From UBA10649 sp963749905 (GTDB taxonomy: Bacteria > Actinomycetota > Actinomycetes > S36-B12): a stretch of DNA of 64,000 nt. The stretch lies in the NCBI GenBank assembly GCA_963749905.1, contig CAVVOF010000004.1, forward strand, positions 558,001 through 622,000. Direction: 5' to 3'. Both the position numbers and the translations under genes were made by a program. Shown piece by piece: positions 53,048-62,647 of the stretch; positions within the stretch are counted from its first letter, which is position 1, and each line of letters starts with the position of its first letter. Under the pieces are notes generated by a model. That model did not search any database. It saw nothing but the letters and a program-made list of their open reading frames with translations, and was not told the DNA's origin.

Positions 53048-54030
53048 GCGACATGACGGCAGTGCTGCAGTCCGGCTACGGAGCGCCGCGCGACGTCCTC
53101 GCGCTCGGTCGCATCGAGGTCCCCCGGCCAAGGCCCGGCGAGCTCCTGGTCGAGGCCCGTGCATCGGCGGTGAATCCGGGCGATCTGTTCTCGGTCACCG
53201 GCGTGCCGAAGGCCTTCCGGCTGGTACTCGGCGCGCGTCGTCCGCGACAGCCGGTCCGCGGCCTCGTGGTCGCCGGCGTCGTCGCCGAGGTCGGCGAGGG
53301 CGTGGACGGCTACGCGACCGGCGATGCGGTGTACGCCGAGGTCGGGGTCGGCGGCGGCGGCTACGCCGAGTACGTACGCGTACCGGTGCGGGGCGTTGCG
53401 CACATGCCGCACAACGTCGGGTTCGAGGAGGCGGCCGCGCTGCCGCTCGTCGGGGTGACCGCGCTCGAGGCGCTGCGCGACCACGGGCACGTGACGGCAG
53501 GCCAGCGGGTGCTCATCACCGGGGCCTCGGGCGGAGTGGGCACTCTCGCCGTGCAGATCGCGACCGCTCTCGGTGCGGACGTGACCGGGGTCTGCAGTGG
53601 CGCGAACGCCGACCTGGTCCGCTCGCTGGGCGCGTCCCGCGCCATCGACTACGCCACCGAGGATCCCGCATCGGAGCAGGCGGCGTATGACGTCATCCTC
53701 GATCTGACCGGCCGCGTTCCGCTGTCCAGGCTCCGGCGCGCGCTCACGCCCGGCGGGGTCCTGCTCATGAGCAACGGCGAGGGCAGCTCCTGGTTCGGCC
53801 CGTTGGGGCGTTATGCGGCGGGCATCGCTTCCTCTCCCTTCGGCACCGGCCGCATCAGGCTGTTCGCCGCAAGCGCGAAGGGGGAGGTACTCGCCGCCGT
53901 GACGCAGATGGTCGAGGCAGGCACGGTCCGTCCCGTGATCGACAGCACCTTCCCCCTGGCCCGGACCGTCGATGCGCTCGAGCACTATGCGAAGCGGCAC
54001 GCGCGCGGAAAGGTGATCCTGAGCATCTAG
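53044..54030 (+). CDS. Zinc-type/quinone oxidoreductase (MDR superfamily)
   Basis: 328 residues, NADPH-dependent. N-terminal GroES-like domain (ASAVNPGDLFSVTGVPKA), then the nucleotide-binding ITGASGGVGTLAVQIATALGA. No zinc-binding Cys/His ligands of alcohol dehydrogenases are visible, so it belongs to the quinone/enone reductase type. Coupled to the TetR gene by a four-base overlap, so its substrate or product may be the inducer. Confidence 0.9.
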   Translation: MSDMTAVLQSGYGAPRDVLALGRIEVPRPRPGELLVEARASAVNPGDLFSVTGVPKAFRLVLGARRPRQPVRGLVVAGVVAEVGEGVDGYATGDAVYAEVGVGGGGYAEYVRVPVRGVAHMPHNVGFEEAAALPLVGVTALEALRDHGHVTAGQRVLITGASGGVGTLAVQIATALGADVTGVCSGANADLVRSLGASRAIDYATEDPASEQAAYDVILDLTGRVPLSRLRRALTPGGVLLMSNGEGSSWFGPLGRYAAGIASSPFGTGRIRLFAASAKGEVLAAVTQMVEAGTVRPVIDSTFPLARTVDALEHYAKRHARGKVILSI

Positions 54031-54101
54031 AAGCGCAGCGTTCGGACCATTCCCATCCCGCGCGGCGAGGCGTACCTTCGTGCCATCCCGCAGGAGGTCC
54101 C

Positions 54102-55185
54102 ATGTCCACAGCCGAGCACCCGAGCACCGACGACGTCGTCGAGCGCATCTTCACCTCCCTCGTCGGCGCCATGGACCTGAACGCCATCTACCTCGGCGAT
54201 CGGCTCGGCCTGTACGACGCGCTTGCCGACGCCGGACCGCAGACGGCTGGCTGGCTCGCTGAACGCACCGGAGTGATCCCCCGCTACGCGCGCGAATGGT
54301 GCGAGGCGCAGGCCGCCAGCGGCTACCTTGCCTGCGCCAACCCCCTCGACTCGCCGGACGAGCGACGGTTCGAGCTGCCCGCGTCGGTTCGAGAGGTGCT
54401 TCTCGACCGGGACTCGCTCGCCTTCCTGGCCCCGTCCGTGCGCTGCACCATCGTGGCCGGCCGCGCGCTCCCCGACCTGGTCAGCACCTACCGCGGCGAG
54501 CGCACCTTCGGCTGGGAGGACTTCGGTCCGGAGATGCGCCACGGCCAGGCCGAGGCCAATCGGCCGATCTTCCGCAGTTTGCTGGTGCAGGACTGGCTCG
54601 AACGACTGCCCGGCGGTGCGCGACCGGGTAGCCGCCACGGGCGCCCGCGTCGCCGAGGTCGGCTGCGGAATGGGCTGGGCTTCCATCGCGCTGGCCCAGA
54701 GCCTCCCCGGACTGCGCGTCGACGGCTACGACATCGACGCACCCAGTGTCGAAGCCGCCCGCCACAACGCCGAGCACGAGGGCGTCCACGACCGCGTCGC
54801 CTTCCATGTGATGGACATCTCCGACGTGCGCGACGGCCCCGCCTACGACGCGGTCTTCGCGTTCGAGTGCCTGCACGACATGAGCCGACCGGTCGAGGCG
54901 CTGGCCGCTATGCGCTCACTGGCGCGCGGCTCGGACGTCCTCGTCGTCGACGAGCGCACAGAGGAGCAGTTCACCCCCAATGCCTCGCTCATGGAGCGCC
55001 TGCTCTACGGGTACTCGCTGACGGTCTGCCTGCCGGACGGCATGTCCGCCAGCCCCTCAGCAGGCACCGGGACGGTCATGCGCACGAGCACGATGACGGA
55101 CTACGCGATGGCTGCCGGCTTCGCGGAAGTCGAGGTGATCGACCTCGAGCACGACCAGTTCCGCCTCTACCGCCTCGCTGGTTAG
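54102..55185 (+). pseudogene. SAM-dependent methyltransferase with N-terminal winged helix, +1 frameshift
   Basis: Starts MSTAEHPSTDDVVERIFTSL with GGAGG upstream, then a winged-helix region (LAERTGVIPRYAREWCEAQAA). The frame breaks at 54609-54613 (CCCGG). Joining the frames yields VAATGARVAEVGCGMGWASIAL, acidic DGYDIDAPSVEAARH, and FAFECLHDMSRPVEALAAMR, a complete class I methyltransferase of 360 residues. Substrate unknown. Sequence error or real break. Confidence 0.85.
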
Positions 55186-55255
55186 CCCCATCCGGTGTGC
55201 CGCCGCCGTGGTCGTGGTATGCCTTGCCCTCGACTTCAGCCCCTTCGGAGGACCC

Positions 55256-56269
55256 ATGTTCGGCGGCGTATCGGCGACCCTCCTGCCCACGAATCAGCGG
55301 CGCTCGGTCGAGGAGCTCACTGACGACCTCGACCTGACCATCGGCGATCGTCGCGCCAAGCGCTCGGCCTTCTGGACCATGCTGACGCTCTCCGCGATCA
55401 TCGCGTCCGCGGGCGTGCTCTCGGACTCGACCGCGACGGTCATCGGCGCCATGATCATCGCGCCGCTGTCGACGCCGATCCTGGGCATGGGGCTGGGCAT
55501 CGCCAAGCGGGACGCCGCGCTGACCCGACACTCGATCAAGTACGTGGCCATGGGCGCGACGCTCGCCATCGCCATCGGAGCGGTCGCGTCACTCCTGGTG
55601 CCCCAGACCGTCAACCTGCTGGCCAACTCGCAGATCTCGGGGCGCACGTCACCCGGCCTGACGGACCTCGTCGCCGCGCTGGCCACGGGTGTGGCCGGTG
55701 CGGTCGCGATGTCCCGACGCGATGTGGCCGCAGTCCTCCCCGGGGTCGCCATCGCGATCTCGCTGGTCCCGCCGTTGGCCGTCGTCGGCGTCTGCCTGGG
55801 CCAGGGCGCCTTCGGTCTGGCCATCGGCGCGCTGCTGCTGTTCCTCTCCAACCTGCTCGCACTCGTGCTGATCGGCGCACTCGTCTTCACGGTGATCGCG
55901 CAGGACGGCTCGCTCGGCAGCCCACGCGCCGTCTCCCGGCGCAAGGCATACGTCACGCTGAGCCTGCTGATGCTGCTGATCCTGGTGCCGCTGCTGGCCA
56001 ACACCGCCTCGACGATCCTGGTCTCGCTCTGGACGTCGCGCGTCAGTGCCACCGCGAACGAGTGGGCGGGTCAGTCGCCCGGGACCGTCATCGAGGAGAT
56101 CGACGTCAGCGCCAATAGGGTCTTCCTCCGGGTGCTGACCCCAGGGGAGCTGCCTCCCACCGAGGAGCTCCTCAAGGCTCTGGAGGGACAGGTGCCGAAC
56201 GGCGTGGAGATCGTCATCGACACCTCCCTCGGCCAGCAGATCGAGGCCGGCGTCGTCGGGGGTCAGTGA
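55256..56269 (+). CDS. DUF389 (TIGR00341-like) membrane protein
   Basis: 337 residues: cytoplasmic N-terminus with PTNQRRSVEELTDDLDLTIG, then a hydrophobic part of about eight helices including FWTMLTLSAIIASAGVLSDS, ATVIGAMIIAPLSTPILGMG and VLPGVAIAISLVPPLAVVG, the DUF389 signature, and a C-terminal soluble domain. ATG at 55256 with GGAGG upstream decides the start. Function unknown. Its stop overlaps the LtrA gene start (GTGA). Confidence 0.88.
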   Translation: MFGGVSATLLPTNQRRSVEELTDDLDLTIGDRRAKRSAFWTMLTLSAIIASAGVLSDSTATVIGAMIIAPLSTPILGMGLGIAKRDAALTRHSIKYVAMGATLAIAIGAVASLLVPQTVNLLANSQISGRTSPGLTDLVAALATGVAGAVAMSRRDVAAVLPGVAIAISLVPPLAVVGVCLGQGAFGLAIGALLLFLSNLLALVLIGALVFTVIAQDGSLGSPRAVSRRKAYVTLSLLMLLILVPLLANTASTILVSLWTSRVSATANEWAGQSPGTVIEEIDVSANRVFLRVLTPGELPPTEELLKALEGQVPNGVEIVIDTSLGQQIEAGVVGGQ

Positions 56270-57402
56270 GCGTGAGTTCGCAGCAGTCGAACGGACTGCG
56301 ACCCACCTGGTTCGAGCTCTTCTACGACCTCGTCGTCGTGGCCGCCCTGGTCAGCGTCAACGACGCGTTCCTCGCGCATCCCGGCGCGCTCACCGCGGTG
56401 ACCGCATCCCTGGCGGCGGCGGCGCTGTTCAGCGTGTGGCTGCTCACGGCGCTCGTCAACAACCGGATCCCCGGCGAGCCGCCGGTGCGACTGGTTCTGA
56501 TGCTCGCCCAGATGGCCTGCCTGGTCGCCGCCGCGCTCGCCGTCGACCAGCAGGACGGTCTGGGGAACGACTACGGGCTGCTGGCGTTCGGGGCGGCCCT
56601 CCTCTGCGGTGCAGGCATGTACGCCTGGGGTGGGGGAACCTGGTGGCCGTCACCACGATCCGACCGGGTGACCGCAGCGTCCATGGCGGCCGCAGCCGTC
56701 GTCGCGATGGCCGGCAGCCTGCTGCCGGACTCATGGGTCTGGGTCGTGCTGCTCGCCTCCACCGCTCTCGCTGTCGTGCCGACCTCGCTGCACTGGAGCG
56801 AGGAGGACCGACGGCATCCGGTGGCCTCGGACTACCTGGCCGAGCGCATGGGGCTCTTCGTTCTCATCGCGCTGGGGCTGAGCTTCGGCCAGTTGGTCAT
56901 CGCGCTGAGCGAGACCTTCTCGATCCCGGACCTGCGCTTCTTCGTCCTCATGTTCGTGCTGATGTTCACCCTGTGGTGGATGTACTTCGGGCTGAAGGTG
57001 CCGGAGCATCCGAGGCTGCGGACCGGCCGAAGGCACATATGGATCGGGGCGCACTACCTGCTGCTCGTCGGCATCGCCGGGCTCGGTGACGTGATCTCGG
57101 CGCTCAGCGCCCACGAAGCGGACGACCCGCTGAACAACGGCGCGGCCTACCTCGGGGTCGGCCTCGCGCTCGTCCTCGTCGGCTTCGCGATCCTGGTGAT
57201 CGCCATCGACGGGCTCGGGCGCAAGGCCGCATCCCTCCTGATCGGCAGTGCCGTCGTACTCCTCCTATACGGCCTCGTTGTCGACATCACGGACCTGCAC
57301 GACCTGCGCGTCGCCGCCCTGATCAGCGGCGGCCTGCTGGTCTTGAGCGCGGTGCTGCTGGCATGGCTGCGCCGACGGGCAACGACGGCGCCGCATCCCT
57401 AG
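56266..57402 (+). CDS. Low temperature requirement protein A (LtrA) family membrane protein
   Basis: 378 residues with about ten helices. The start TWFELFYDLVVVAALVSVNDAF is the LtrA signature, and SDYLAERMGLFVLIALGLSFGQL, with the conserved ERxGLF block, follows mid-chain. The family was first tied to growth of Listeria in the cold, but the activity is unknown. GTG start overlaps the DUF389 stop, so the two are a pair. Confidence 0.9.
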   Translation: MSVSSQQSNGLRPTWFELFYDLVVVAALVSVNDAFLAHPGALTAVTASLAAAALFSVWLLTALVNNRIPGEPPVRLVLMLAQMACLVAAALAVDQQDGLGNDYGLLAFGAALLCGAGMYAWGGGTWWPSPRSDRVTAASMAAAAVVAMAGSLLPDSWVWVVLLASTALAVVPTSLHWSEEDRRHPVASDYLAERMGLFVLIALGLSFGQLVIALSETFSIPDLRFFVLMFVLMFTLWWMYFGLKVPEHPRLRTGRRHIWIGAHYLLLVGIAGLGDVISALSAHEADDPLNNGAAYLGVGLALVLVGFAILVIAIDGLGRKAASLLIGSAVVLLLYGLVVDITDLHDLRVAALISGGLLVLSAVLLAWLRRRATTAPHP

Positions 57403-57429
57403 GCTCAAGGCACCGAACCGGGAGGGCCC

Positions 57430-57918
57430 ATGACCATCTCCGACAGCCCACGCATCTCGGCCGGACTCATGATCGCGACGTACGTGACCGGCACCGCCGG
57501 CGTCGCGTGGGGCTTCTTCACCGTGTTCGCCGAGCCCCCGTCGCTCAGCGCAGCCGCCCTCCTTGCGGTGGGCGCCGCTGGCGGCCTGTCCTTCGTCCGG
57601 CACTCGATCTTCCATCGCTCCGATGCCGCGCGGATGAACTGGGACCTCGGGCGACGCAACAACTTCCAGATCGAGGTGGGCATCGCCAACCTGGCGTGGG
57701 CGGTGCTCGCCGTGCTCGCCGTATCCCTCGGCTGGGGTGTCGCGGCCGAAGCAGCCAGCCTGCTCGTGTTCGGCCTCTACCTGCTCGGCGTCAGCGTCTT
57801 CCTGCTGCTGTCGCCAGGTGACGGCGCGCGTCGAGGCGTCGGACCGACCGTGGGCATGATCAGTTTCGGCGCGGCCCTGACGGTGCTGGGCGTCATCGGC
57901 ATGACCGTCGTCACCTAG
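57430..57918 (+). CDS. Small membrane protein of unknown function
   Basis: 162 residues with four or five helices (LMIATYVTGTAGVAWGFFTVF, AALLAVGAAGGLSFV, VGIANLAWAVLAVLAVSLGW, SLLVFGLYLLGVSVFLLLS, MISFGAALTVLGVIGMTVV). The loop WDLGRRNNFQIEVGIANLA is the most family-like part. ATG preceded by GGGAGGG. Follows the LtrA gene by 27 bases and is probably in the same transcript. Confidence 0.78.
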   Translation: MTISDSPRISAGLMIATYVTGTAGVAWGFFTVFAEPPSLSAAALLAVGAAGGLSFVRHSIFHRSDAARMNWDLGRRNNFQIEVGIANLAWAVLAVLAVSLGWGVAAEAASLLVFGLYLLGVSVFLLLSPGDGARRGVGPTVGMISFGAALTVLGVIGMTVVT

Positions 57919-58020
57919 CGTTTCGCCACCGGACGGCGTGGTTCGCGACAGTCGGGTTCGCGCGCGGCATAGTGGCATCAGCTGTCGCAGATCGCCCACC
58001 CGCCGTCGAAGGTATGTCGC

Positions 58021-59133
58021 ATGACTGATCCCGAACGCTCGATGACCGTGCGCTTCGAACCAGCCAACGTCTGGCGCGCCGGCCTTGTCCTGCTGGCCGT
58101 CGTTGGGCTCGGCGCCTTCGTCTCCTTCGTCCTTCAGGACGGCGGCAACGTCATCTTCACCGTCCTGATGGCGTGGTTCGGCGCCATCACCATGGCGCCG
58201 GTCGTGACGTGGCTGTCGCAGTGGATGCGTCGCGGCGTGGCGACCATGGTCGTCATCCTGGCCTTCGCACTCCTGATGGTGCTCTTCATCCTCGCCTTCG
58301 GGAACCTGCTCGTCGACCAGCTCACCGAGCTGGTGCTCCGCATCCCGACCGTCCTCGACACCACGCTGGCCTGGGTGAACGGGCGCCTCGGCACCGAGTT
58401 CGACCTCGGCGGCCTGATGGATTCGTTCGACATCGAGACTGCCGACCTGGCGGCGGCGGCCGGCCAGGCAGCGCTCAGCGTCGTCGGCTTCCTGGTGACG
58501 GTCGTGGGCGGCCTGTTCAGCCTGTTCACGTTCGGACTCTTCCTCTTCTACATGTCCGCCGACATGCCGCGCTTCGAGCGGTGGGTCGCCTCGCTGTTCC
58601 CGCCGTCCTGGCAGTCGGTCGTGGCCACCGTGTGGCGGACAACGGCGCAGAAGACCGGCGGGTACATGGGCGCTCGGGTGATCCTGGCGGCGATCAACTC
58701 GATCACCACGGGCATCGTCTTCGCCATCATCGACATGCCGTACTGGCTGCCCCTCGCCCTGTGGACCGGCATCGTCGCCCAGTTCGTGCCCACCATCGGC
58801 ACCTACATCTCGATCATCCTGCCGGTGCTGGTCGGGCTGGTCAGCCCCACTCCGGTCATCGGCGTGATCGCCCTCGCCTGGGCCATCGCCTACCAGCAGG
58901 TCGAGAACCTGACCATCGAGCCGCGCATCAGCGCGCGTGCCGTCGACGTGAATCCAGCGGTCTCATTCGGAGCGGTCCTGCTCGGCGCCGCGCTGTTCGG
59001 CGTGGCAGGGGCGTTCCTCGCGGTCCCGGTGGCGGCGATGCTGCTGTCCCTCCTGGACGTCTACGGCAAGCGCTTCGAGCTGCTCCCGGAGATCGACGAG
59101 GCGGTGCCCCGGCTGGAGTCGGATCAGCAGTAG
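58021..59133 (+). CDS. AI-2E family transporter (PF01594)
   Basis: 370 residues with eight or so helices. FGAITMAPVVTWLSQWMRRGVA at the start, the soluble middle loop (LTELVLRIPTVLDTTLAWVN) and the late LWTGIVAQFVPTIGTYISII, LPVLVGLVSP and AYQQVENLTIEPRI match the AI-2E/PerM-like family. Members export autoinducer-2 or move ions; the cargo here is unknown. Preceded by a 102-base gap that should hold its promoter. Its 3' end overlaps a small gene on the other strand by ten bases. Confidence 0.88.
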   Translation: MTDPERSMTVRFEPANVWRAGLVLLAVVGLGAFVSFVLQDGGNVIFTVLMAWFGAITMAPVVTWLSQWMRRGVATMVVILAFALLMVLFILAFGNLLVDQLTELVLRIPTVLDTTLAWVNGRLGTEFDLGGLMDSFDIETADLAAAAGQAALSVVGFLVTVVGGLFSLFTFGLFLFYMSADMPRFERWVASLFPPSWQSVVATVWRTTAQKTGGYMGARVILAAINSITTGIVFAIIDMPYWLPLALWTGIVAQFVPTIGTYISIILPVLVGLVSPTPVIGVIALAWAIAYQQVENLTIEPRISARAVDVNPAVSFGAVLLGAALFGVAGAFLAVPVAAMLLSLLDVYGKRFELLPEIDEAVPRLESDQQ

Positions 59134-59501
59134 TCGTCCGCGATCAGGTTCTTGACGACCGGGTGCACGACGCTGCGCCTCCAGTCGTAGCGGGCCGTCT
59201 GGTACTCCACAGCGTCGTAGAGCATCGTGCCGGTCGCGCCCGACTTCTCGTCCGCGCACACGGCGGCCTGGATCTGCTTGCGGGTGCTGTCCGATGCGAG
59301 GGCCATGATGTCGGGCGTCGCCTTCGTCAGCTTGGCCTTCACCCTGGTGTTGGGATTGCCGTCCTTGCAGACGACCGGGCCGAAGGTGCCGTCCTGGTAC
59401 GTGACGAAGCCGCAGGTGGTGGCCTGAGCGGGCGCGGCCACGACCGTCGCAGACACGAGCAGGGCGGCCGCGATGGAGGCCAGGATCAGGGGTCGCTTCA
59501 T
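59124..59501 (-). CDS. Small secreted protein, two or more disulfides possible
   Basis: 125 residues: signal peptide MKRPLILASIAAALLVSATV to about residue 28 (APAQA), then a compact domain with four cysteines (TTCGFVTY, PVVCKDG, AAVCADE, ADDYC). Start at the ATG at 59501; a longer frame to 59537 lacks a signal-like start. No known family recognised. Convergent with the transporter gene. Confidence 0.78.
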   Translation of the reverse strand: MKRPLILASIAAALLVSATVVAAPAQATTCGFVTYQDGTFGPVVCKDGNPNTRVKAKLTKATPDIMALASDSTRKQIQAAVCADEKSGATGTMLYDAVEYQTARYDWRRSVVHPVVKNLIADDYC

Positions 59502-59563
59502 GGGTCGGAGTCTGGCCCCGAGGCCGCGGTGCGTCAACGAGTTCCATCCGCTTGAATGCGGAC

Positions 59564-60448
59564 ATGCCCAACCCCACCGACCAGCCGGTCCTCGACAGCG
59601 GCACGTTCACCCTCGCATCGGAGTCCGCAGACCCCGTGACCATCCACCGCCTCGGCTTCGGGGCGATGCGGATCACCGGAGCCGGGATCTGGGGCGACCC
59701 GCCGAGTCGCGACGAGGCGATCGCTGTCCTTCGACGGGCCGTGGAGCTCGGCGTCGACTTCGTCGACACGGCCGACTCGTACGGCCCCTACGTCAGCGAG
59801 GACCTGATCCGCGAGGCCCTGCATCCGTATGACGGGGTGCTGATCGCGACGAAGGGTTCGCTCACCCGCCAGGGGCCGGACCAGTGGGAGGTCGTCGGCC
59901 GCGCGCCCTACCTCCGCCAGTGCGTGCACATGTCACTGCGACGACTCGGCGTGGACCGCATCGACCTCTGGCAGCTGCACCGCATCGACCCGCACACTCC
60001 GCGGGAGGAGCAGTTCGGGGAGATCGCCGCCCTGCAAGCCGAAGGCCTCATCCGGCACGTCGGGCTGTCGGAGGTCACTGTGGACGACGTCGTCGAGGCG
60101 CGTCGGTACTTCGACGTGGTGACGGTGCAGAACCTCTACAACGTCGGGGACCGCAGCGCCGAGGCGCTGCTCGAATTCAGCACCGCCGAGGGCATCGGCT
60201 TCATCCCGTGGTTCCCACTGGGCAACCGGGCACTGCTCGGACCTGACAGCCCGCTGACCGCGGTCGCCGAGCGGGTAGGGGCGGCCCCCGGCCAGGTAGC
60301 GCTGGCGTGGCTCCTGCAGCACGCGCCCACCATGCTCCCCATCCCCGGCACCGGGTCGGTCGCCCACCTGGAGGAGAACTGCGCGGCGGCGCGGCTCACC
60401 CTCGACGAGGCGGCCATGGCGGTCCTCGACGCCTTGCCCGACGCCTGA
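59564..60448 (+). CDS. Aldo/keto reductase
   Basis: About 294 residues, NADPH-dependent (alpha/beta)8 barrel. The catalytic tetrad is visible: Asp and Tyr in DFVDTADSYGPYVSEDLI, Lys in LIATKGS and His in LWQLHRID. The cofactor end IPGTGSVAHLEENCAAA is present. ATG at 59564 is preferred; a TTG four codons earlier is possible. Reduces an aldehyde or ketone; substrate unknown. Confidence 0.92.
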   Translation: MPNPTDQPVLDSGTFTLASESADPVTIHRLGFGAMRITGAGIWGDPPSRDEAIAVLRRAVELGVDFVDTADSYGPYVSEDLIREALHPYDGVLIATKGSLTRQGPDQWEVVGRAPYLRQCVHMSLRRLGVDRIDLWQLHRIDPHTPREEQFGEIAALQAEGLIRHVGLSEVTVDDVVEARRYFDVVTVQNLYNVGDRSAEALLEFSTAEGIGFIPWFPLGNRALLGPDSPLTAVAERVGAAPGQVALAWLLQHAPTMLPIPGTGSVAHLEENCAAARLTLDEAAMAVLDALPDA

Positions 60449-60468
60449 CCCAACCGCGCTCACCGGCC

Positions 60469-60801
60469 CTACCGCGGGATGATCCACACCTTCCGAAGGG
60501 TCTGGGTGACCTCCCACGTGGTCTCCGCCCCGGCGCTGAGGATGCCGACGGTGCCGGGACGCAGCTCGAGCACGGAGCCGTCGGAGAACGTCACTCGCCC
60601 CTCGCCCGAGAGCACGACGAAGACCTCGTCGGCCTCCACATCGGTCGACACCCCCACCGGGTGCTCCCACACCCCGACTTCGCAGAAGTCGGTCTGCGCG
60701 AGTTCGGCAACCCCAGTGGCCAACACTCCGTCGGGGCACTGATCGGGACTCAGCTCGGTGTACGTCAGTGATGCGGCGGCGGCGTCATGGGCTCGGTTCA
60801 T
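60469..60801 (-). CDS. Cupin domain protein
   Basis: 110 residues, a single small cupin barrel: VGVWEHPVGVSTDVEADEVF, VVLSGEGRVTFSDGSVLELRPG and TTWEVTQTLRKVWIIPR fit the DUF861/EutQ cupin_3 type. Most of the metal-binding histidines are missing, with Glu and Thr in their place, so it may not be an enzyme. Convergent with the aldo/keto reductase, 20 bases apart; divergent from the membrane hydrolase. Confidence 0.87.
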   Translation of the reverse strand: MNRAHDAAAASLTYTELSPDQCPDGVLATGVAELAQTDFCEVGVWEHPVGVSTDVEADEVFVVLSGEGRVTFSDGSVLELRPGTVGILSAGAETTWEVTQTLRKVWIIPR

Positions 60802-60854
60802 GCGCCCATCTTGGCCGACGCGCTGCGTTGCCCGAGGCTCCCTAGGATTCTCGG

Positions 60855-62513
60855 ATGGATACCACCGTGGCCACCGGCCCGCGGGCCCGCGCCGTGCTGC
60901 TTCGTGCCCCGCGCACGGGCGGTCTCATCGGCGCTGCTGTCGGCTATGCCGCGGCGCTCACGCCGTCACTCCTGCCGCACCCCCTGACCTTCCTGCTGCT
61001 GCTGACCTCGCTCGGCTCGGTCGTCGGCTACGCGATCGGCACCATCATCGAGTGGGCCGTGCTCAAGATCCCGGTGCTCCGCGGCTCGCGATCACCACTG
61101 TGGGTGCGCGCCCTCCTGCTGGGCGTCTTCTGGCTGCCGGCGCTCCTCTTCACTCCTGTGGCCGTCGGCTGGCAGGTGGAGCAGCAGGAGAAGCTCTCGA
61201 TGCCCGAGCCAATCTCCGGCAGTCTGGTCATCATCACGGCCACCTGGGCGATCGCCGCCGTGCTCATCGGGATCGGCCGGCTCATCCGGGTGGGAAGCAA
61301 CGGGCTGGCCGGCCTCGTCGCCCGGTGGCTGCCCCGAGCAGCGAGGGTGACCCGGCCCGTGGTGGCCGTCGCGCTGATCCTGGTCGCCGTGGTGACCGTG
61401 AACGTGGGCCTGGCCTGGCTGGTCTCGTCATACGACACCGTGAACGCGGACATGTCCGGGCAGGAGCCCACCGACCTCGGCGACAACAGCGGCAGCGAGG
61501 GCAGTCTGACCCCGTGGGACACCCTCGGACGCGAAGGGCGGTTCTACGTCAGCAACACCATGACCCCGGACGAGATCACCGCCGTCACCGGCCGCCCGGC
61601 GCAACGCCCGACTCGCGTGTACGTCGGGATGCAGCAGGGGGACACGCCGCAGGCGCGCACCGACCTCGCCCTGCGCGAGCTCGATCGCGTCAACGCGTGG
61701 GATCGCGAGTACCTGGTCATCTTCGGGGTCACCGGCACCGGCTGGGTGGATCCCAACGCCATCAACGCCCTCGAGATGGTCACCGACGGCGATGCCACGA
61801 CGGTGGCCGTGCAGTACTCGGCCGTCCCGTCCTGGATCGGCTTCGTCGTCGACCCGCAGACCACGGTCGACCAGAACGCGGACACCATCGACGGCATCCT
61901 CGAGGCCTGGCGGGCACGGCCCGCGGACGCGCGGCCGGAGTTGATCCTGTTCGGGCAGTCACTCGGCTCGCTCGGCACCCAGGGTGCCTGGACGGCACAG
62001 GCCACTCCCGAGGAGGTCACGGCCGAGATCCCGCATGTGGTCTGGATGGGTCCGCCGGCAGAGTCCGTGCTGTGGAAGTCGTGGCAGGCGAACCGCACGG
62101 GCGGCCCCGCGTGGGAGCCCATCGTCGGCGACAACAGCATCGTCCGGGTCCTCGTGTCCGCGGACGACCCCGACGGGCTGGAGTCCAAGCAGCCGCCGAC
62201 CATCGTCTTCGCGGCCCACGCGAACGACCCGGTCGTCTACTGGAGTCCGAGCCTGCTGTTCACGCAGCCGGACTGGCTCGAGGCACCGCTCGGTCCGGGC
62301 GTCATGCCGCAGACGCGATGGATTCCGATCATCACCTTCCTGCAGGTGGGCATGGACCTGATCAGCGGCGGCGAGCCGCCGGAGGTCGGCCACAACTACA
62401 GCGCCAACATGGCGGTGGCCGTCGCGCTCGCGGTGCGGCCTGAGGGATGGACGACCGAGCAGACTCTGGCGGTCCAGCAGGCGCTGCCGTCCCTTCGCTA
62501 CGTGACCGGCTGA
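60855..62513 (+). CDS. Membrane-anchored alpha/beta hydrolase (Abhydrolase_9 type)
   Basis: 552 residues: four N-terminal helices (including LTFLLLLTSLGSVVGYAIG and VVAVALILVAVVTVNVGLAW), then a large outer domain with the nucleophile elbow LFGQSLGSLG and downstream acidic and His regions (AHANDPVVYW, GHNYSANM). This pattern matches the actinobacterial family with an N-terminal membrane part and a C-terminal hydrolase. Might act on envelope lipids. A hairpin terminator lies 30 bases after the stop. Confidence 0.87.
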   Translation: MDTTVATGPRARAVLLRAPRTGGLIGAAVGYAAALTPSLLPHPLTFLLLLTSLGSVVGYAIGTIIEWAVLKIPVLRGSRSPLWVRALLLGVFWLPALLFTPVAVGWQVEQQEKLSMPEPISGSLVIITATWAIAAVLIGIGRLIRVGSNGLAGLVARWLPRAARVTRPVVAVALILVAVVTVNVGLAWLVSSYDTVNADMSGQEPTDLGDNSGSEGSLTPWDTLGREGRFYVSNTMTPDEITAVTGRPAQRPTRVYVGMQQGDTPQARTDLALRELDRVNAWDREYLVIFGVTGTGWVDPNAINALEMVTDGDATTVAVQYSAVPSWIGFVVDPQTTVDQNADTIDGILEAWRARPADARPELILFGQSLGSLGTQGAWTAQATPEEVTAEIPHVVWMGPPAESVLWKSWQANRTGGPAWEPIVGDNSIVRVLVSADDPDGLESKQPPTIVFAAHANDPVVYWSPSLLFTQPDWLEAPLGPGVMPQTRWIPIITFLQVGMDLISGGEPPEVGHNYSANMAVAVALAVRPEGWTTEQTLAVQQALPSLRYVTG

Positions 62514-62542
62514 CCGCGCGGCGCTCCGCAGGCCAACCCTCG

Positions 62543-62578
62543 CCGGCTGGCACTCGACAGGTCTTGTGTGCCAGCCGG
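62543..62578. terminator. Hairpin terminator after the membrane hydrolase gene
   Basis: Eleven-bp arms CCGGCTGGCAC / GTGCCAGCCGG around a 14-base loop, 30 bases after the stop at 62513. The rest of the 134-base gap up to 62648 holds the ribosome-binding region of the next gene and nothing else clear. Confidence 0.75.
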
Positions 62579-62647
62579 GTGATGACGCACCCTGTGCCGC
62601 AACCGCGTGCAGCGCTGTGCAGCACCACGACGTGCAGGAGGTGGACC

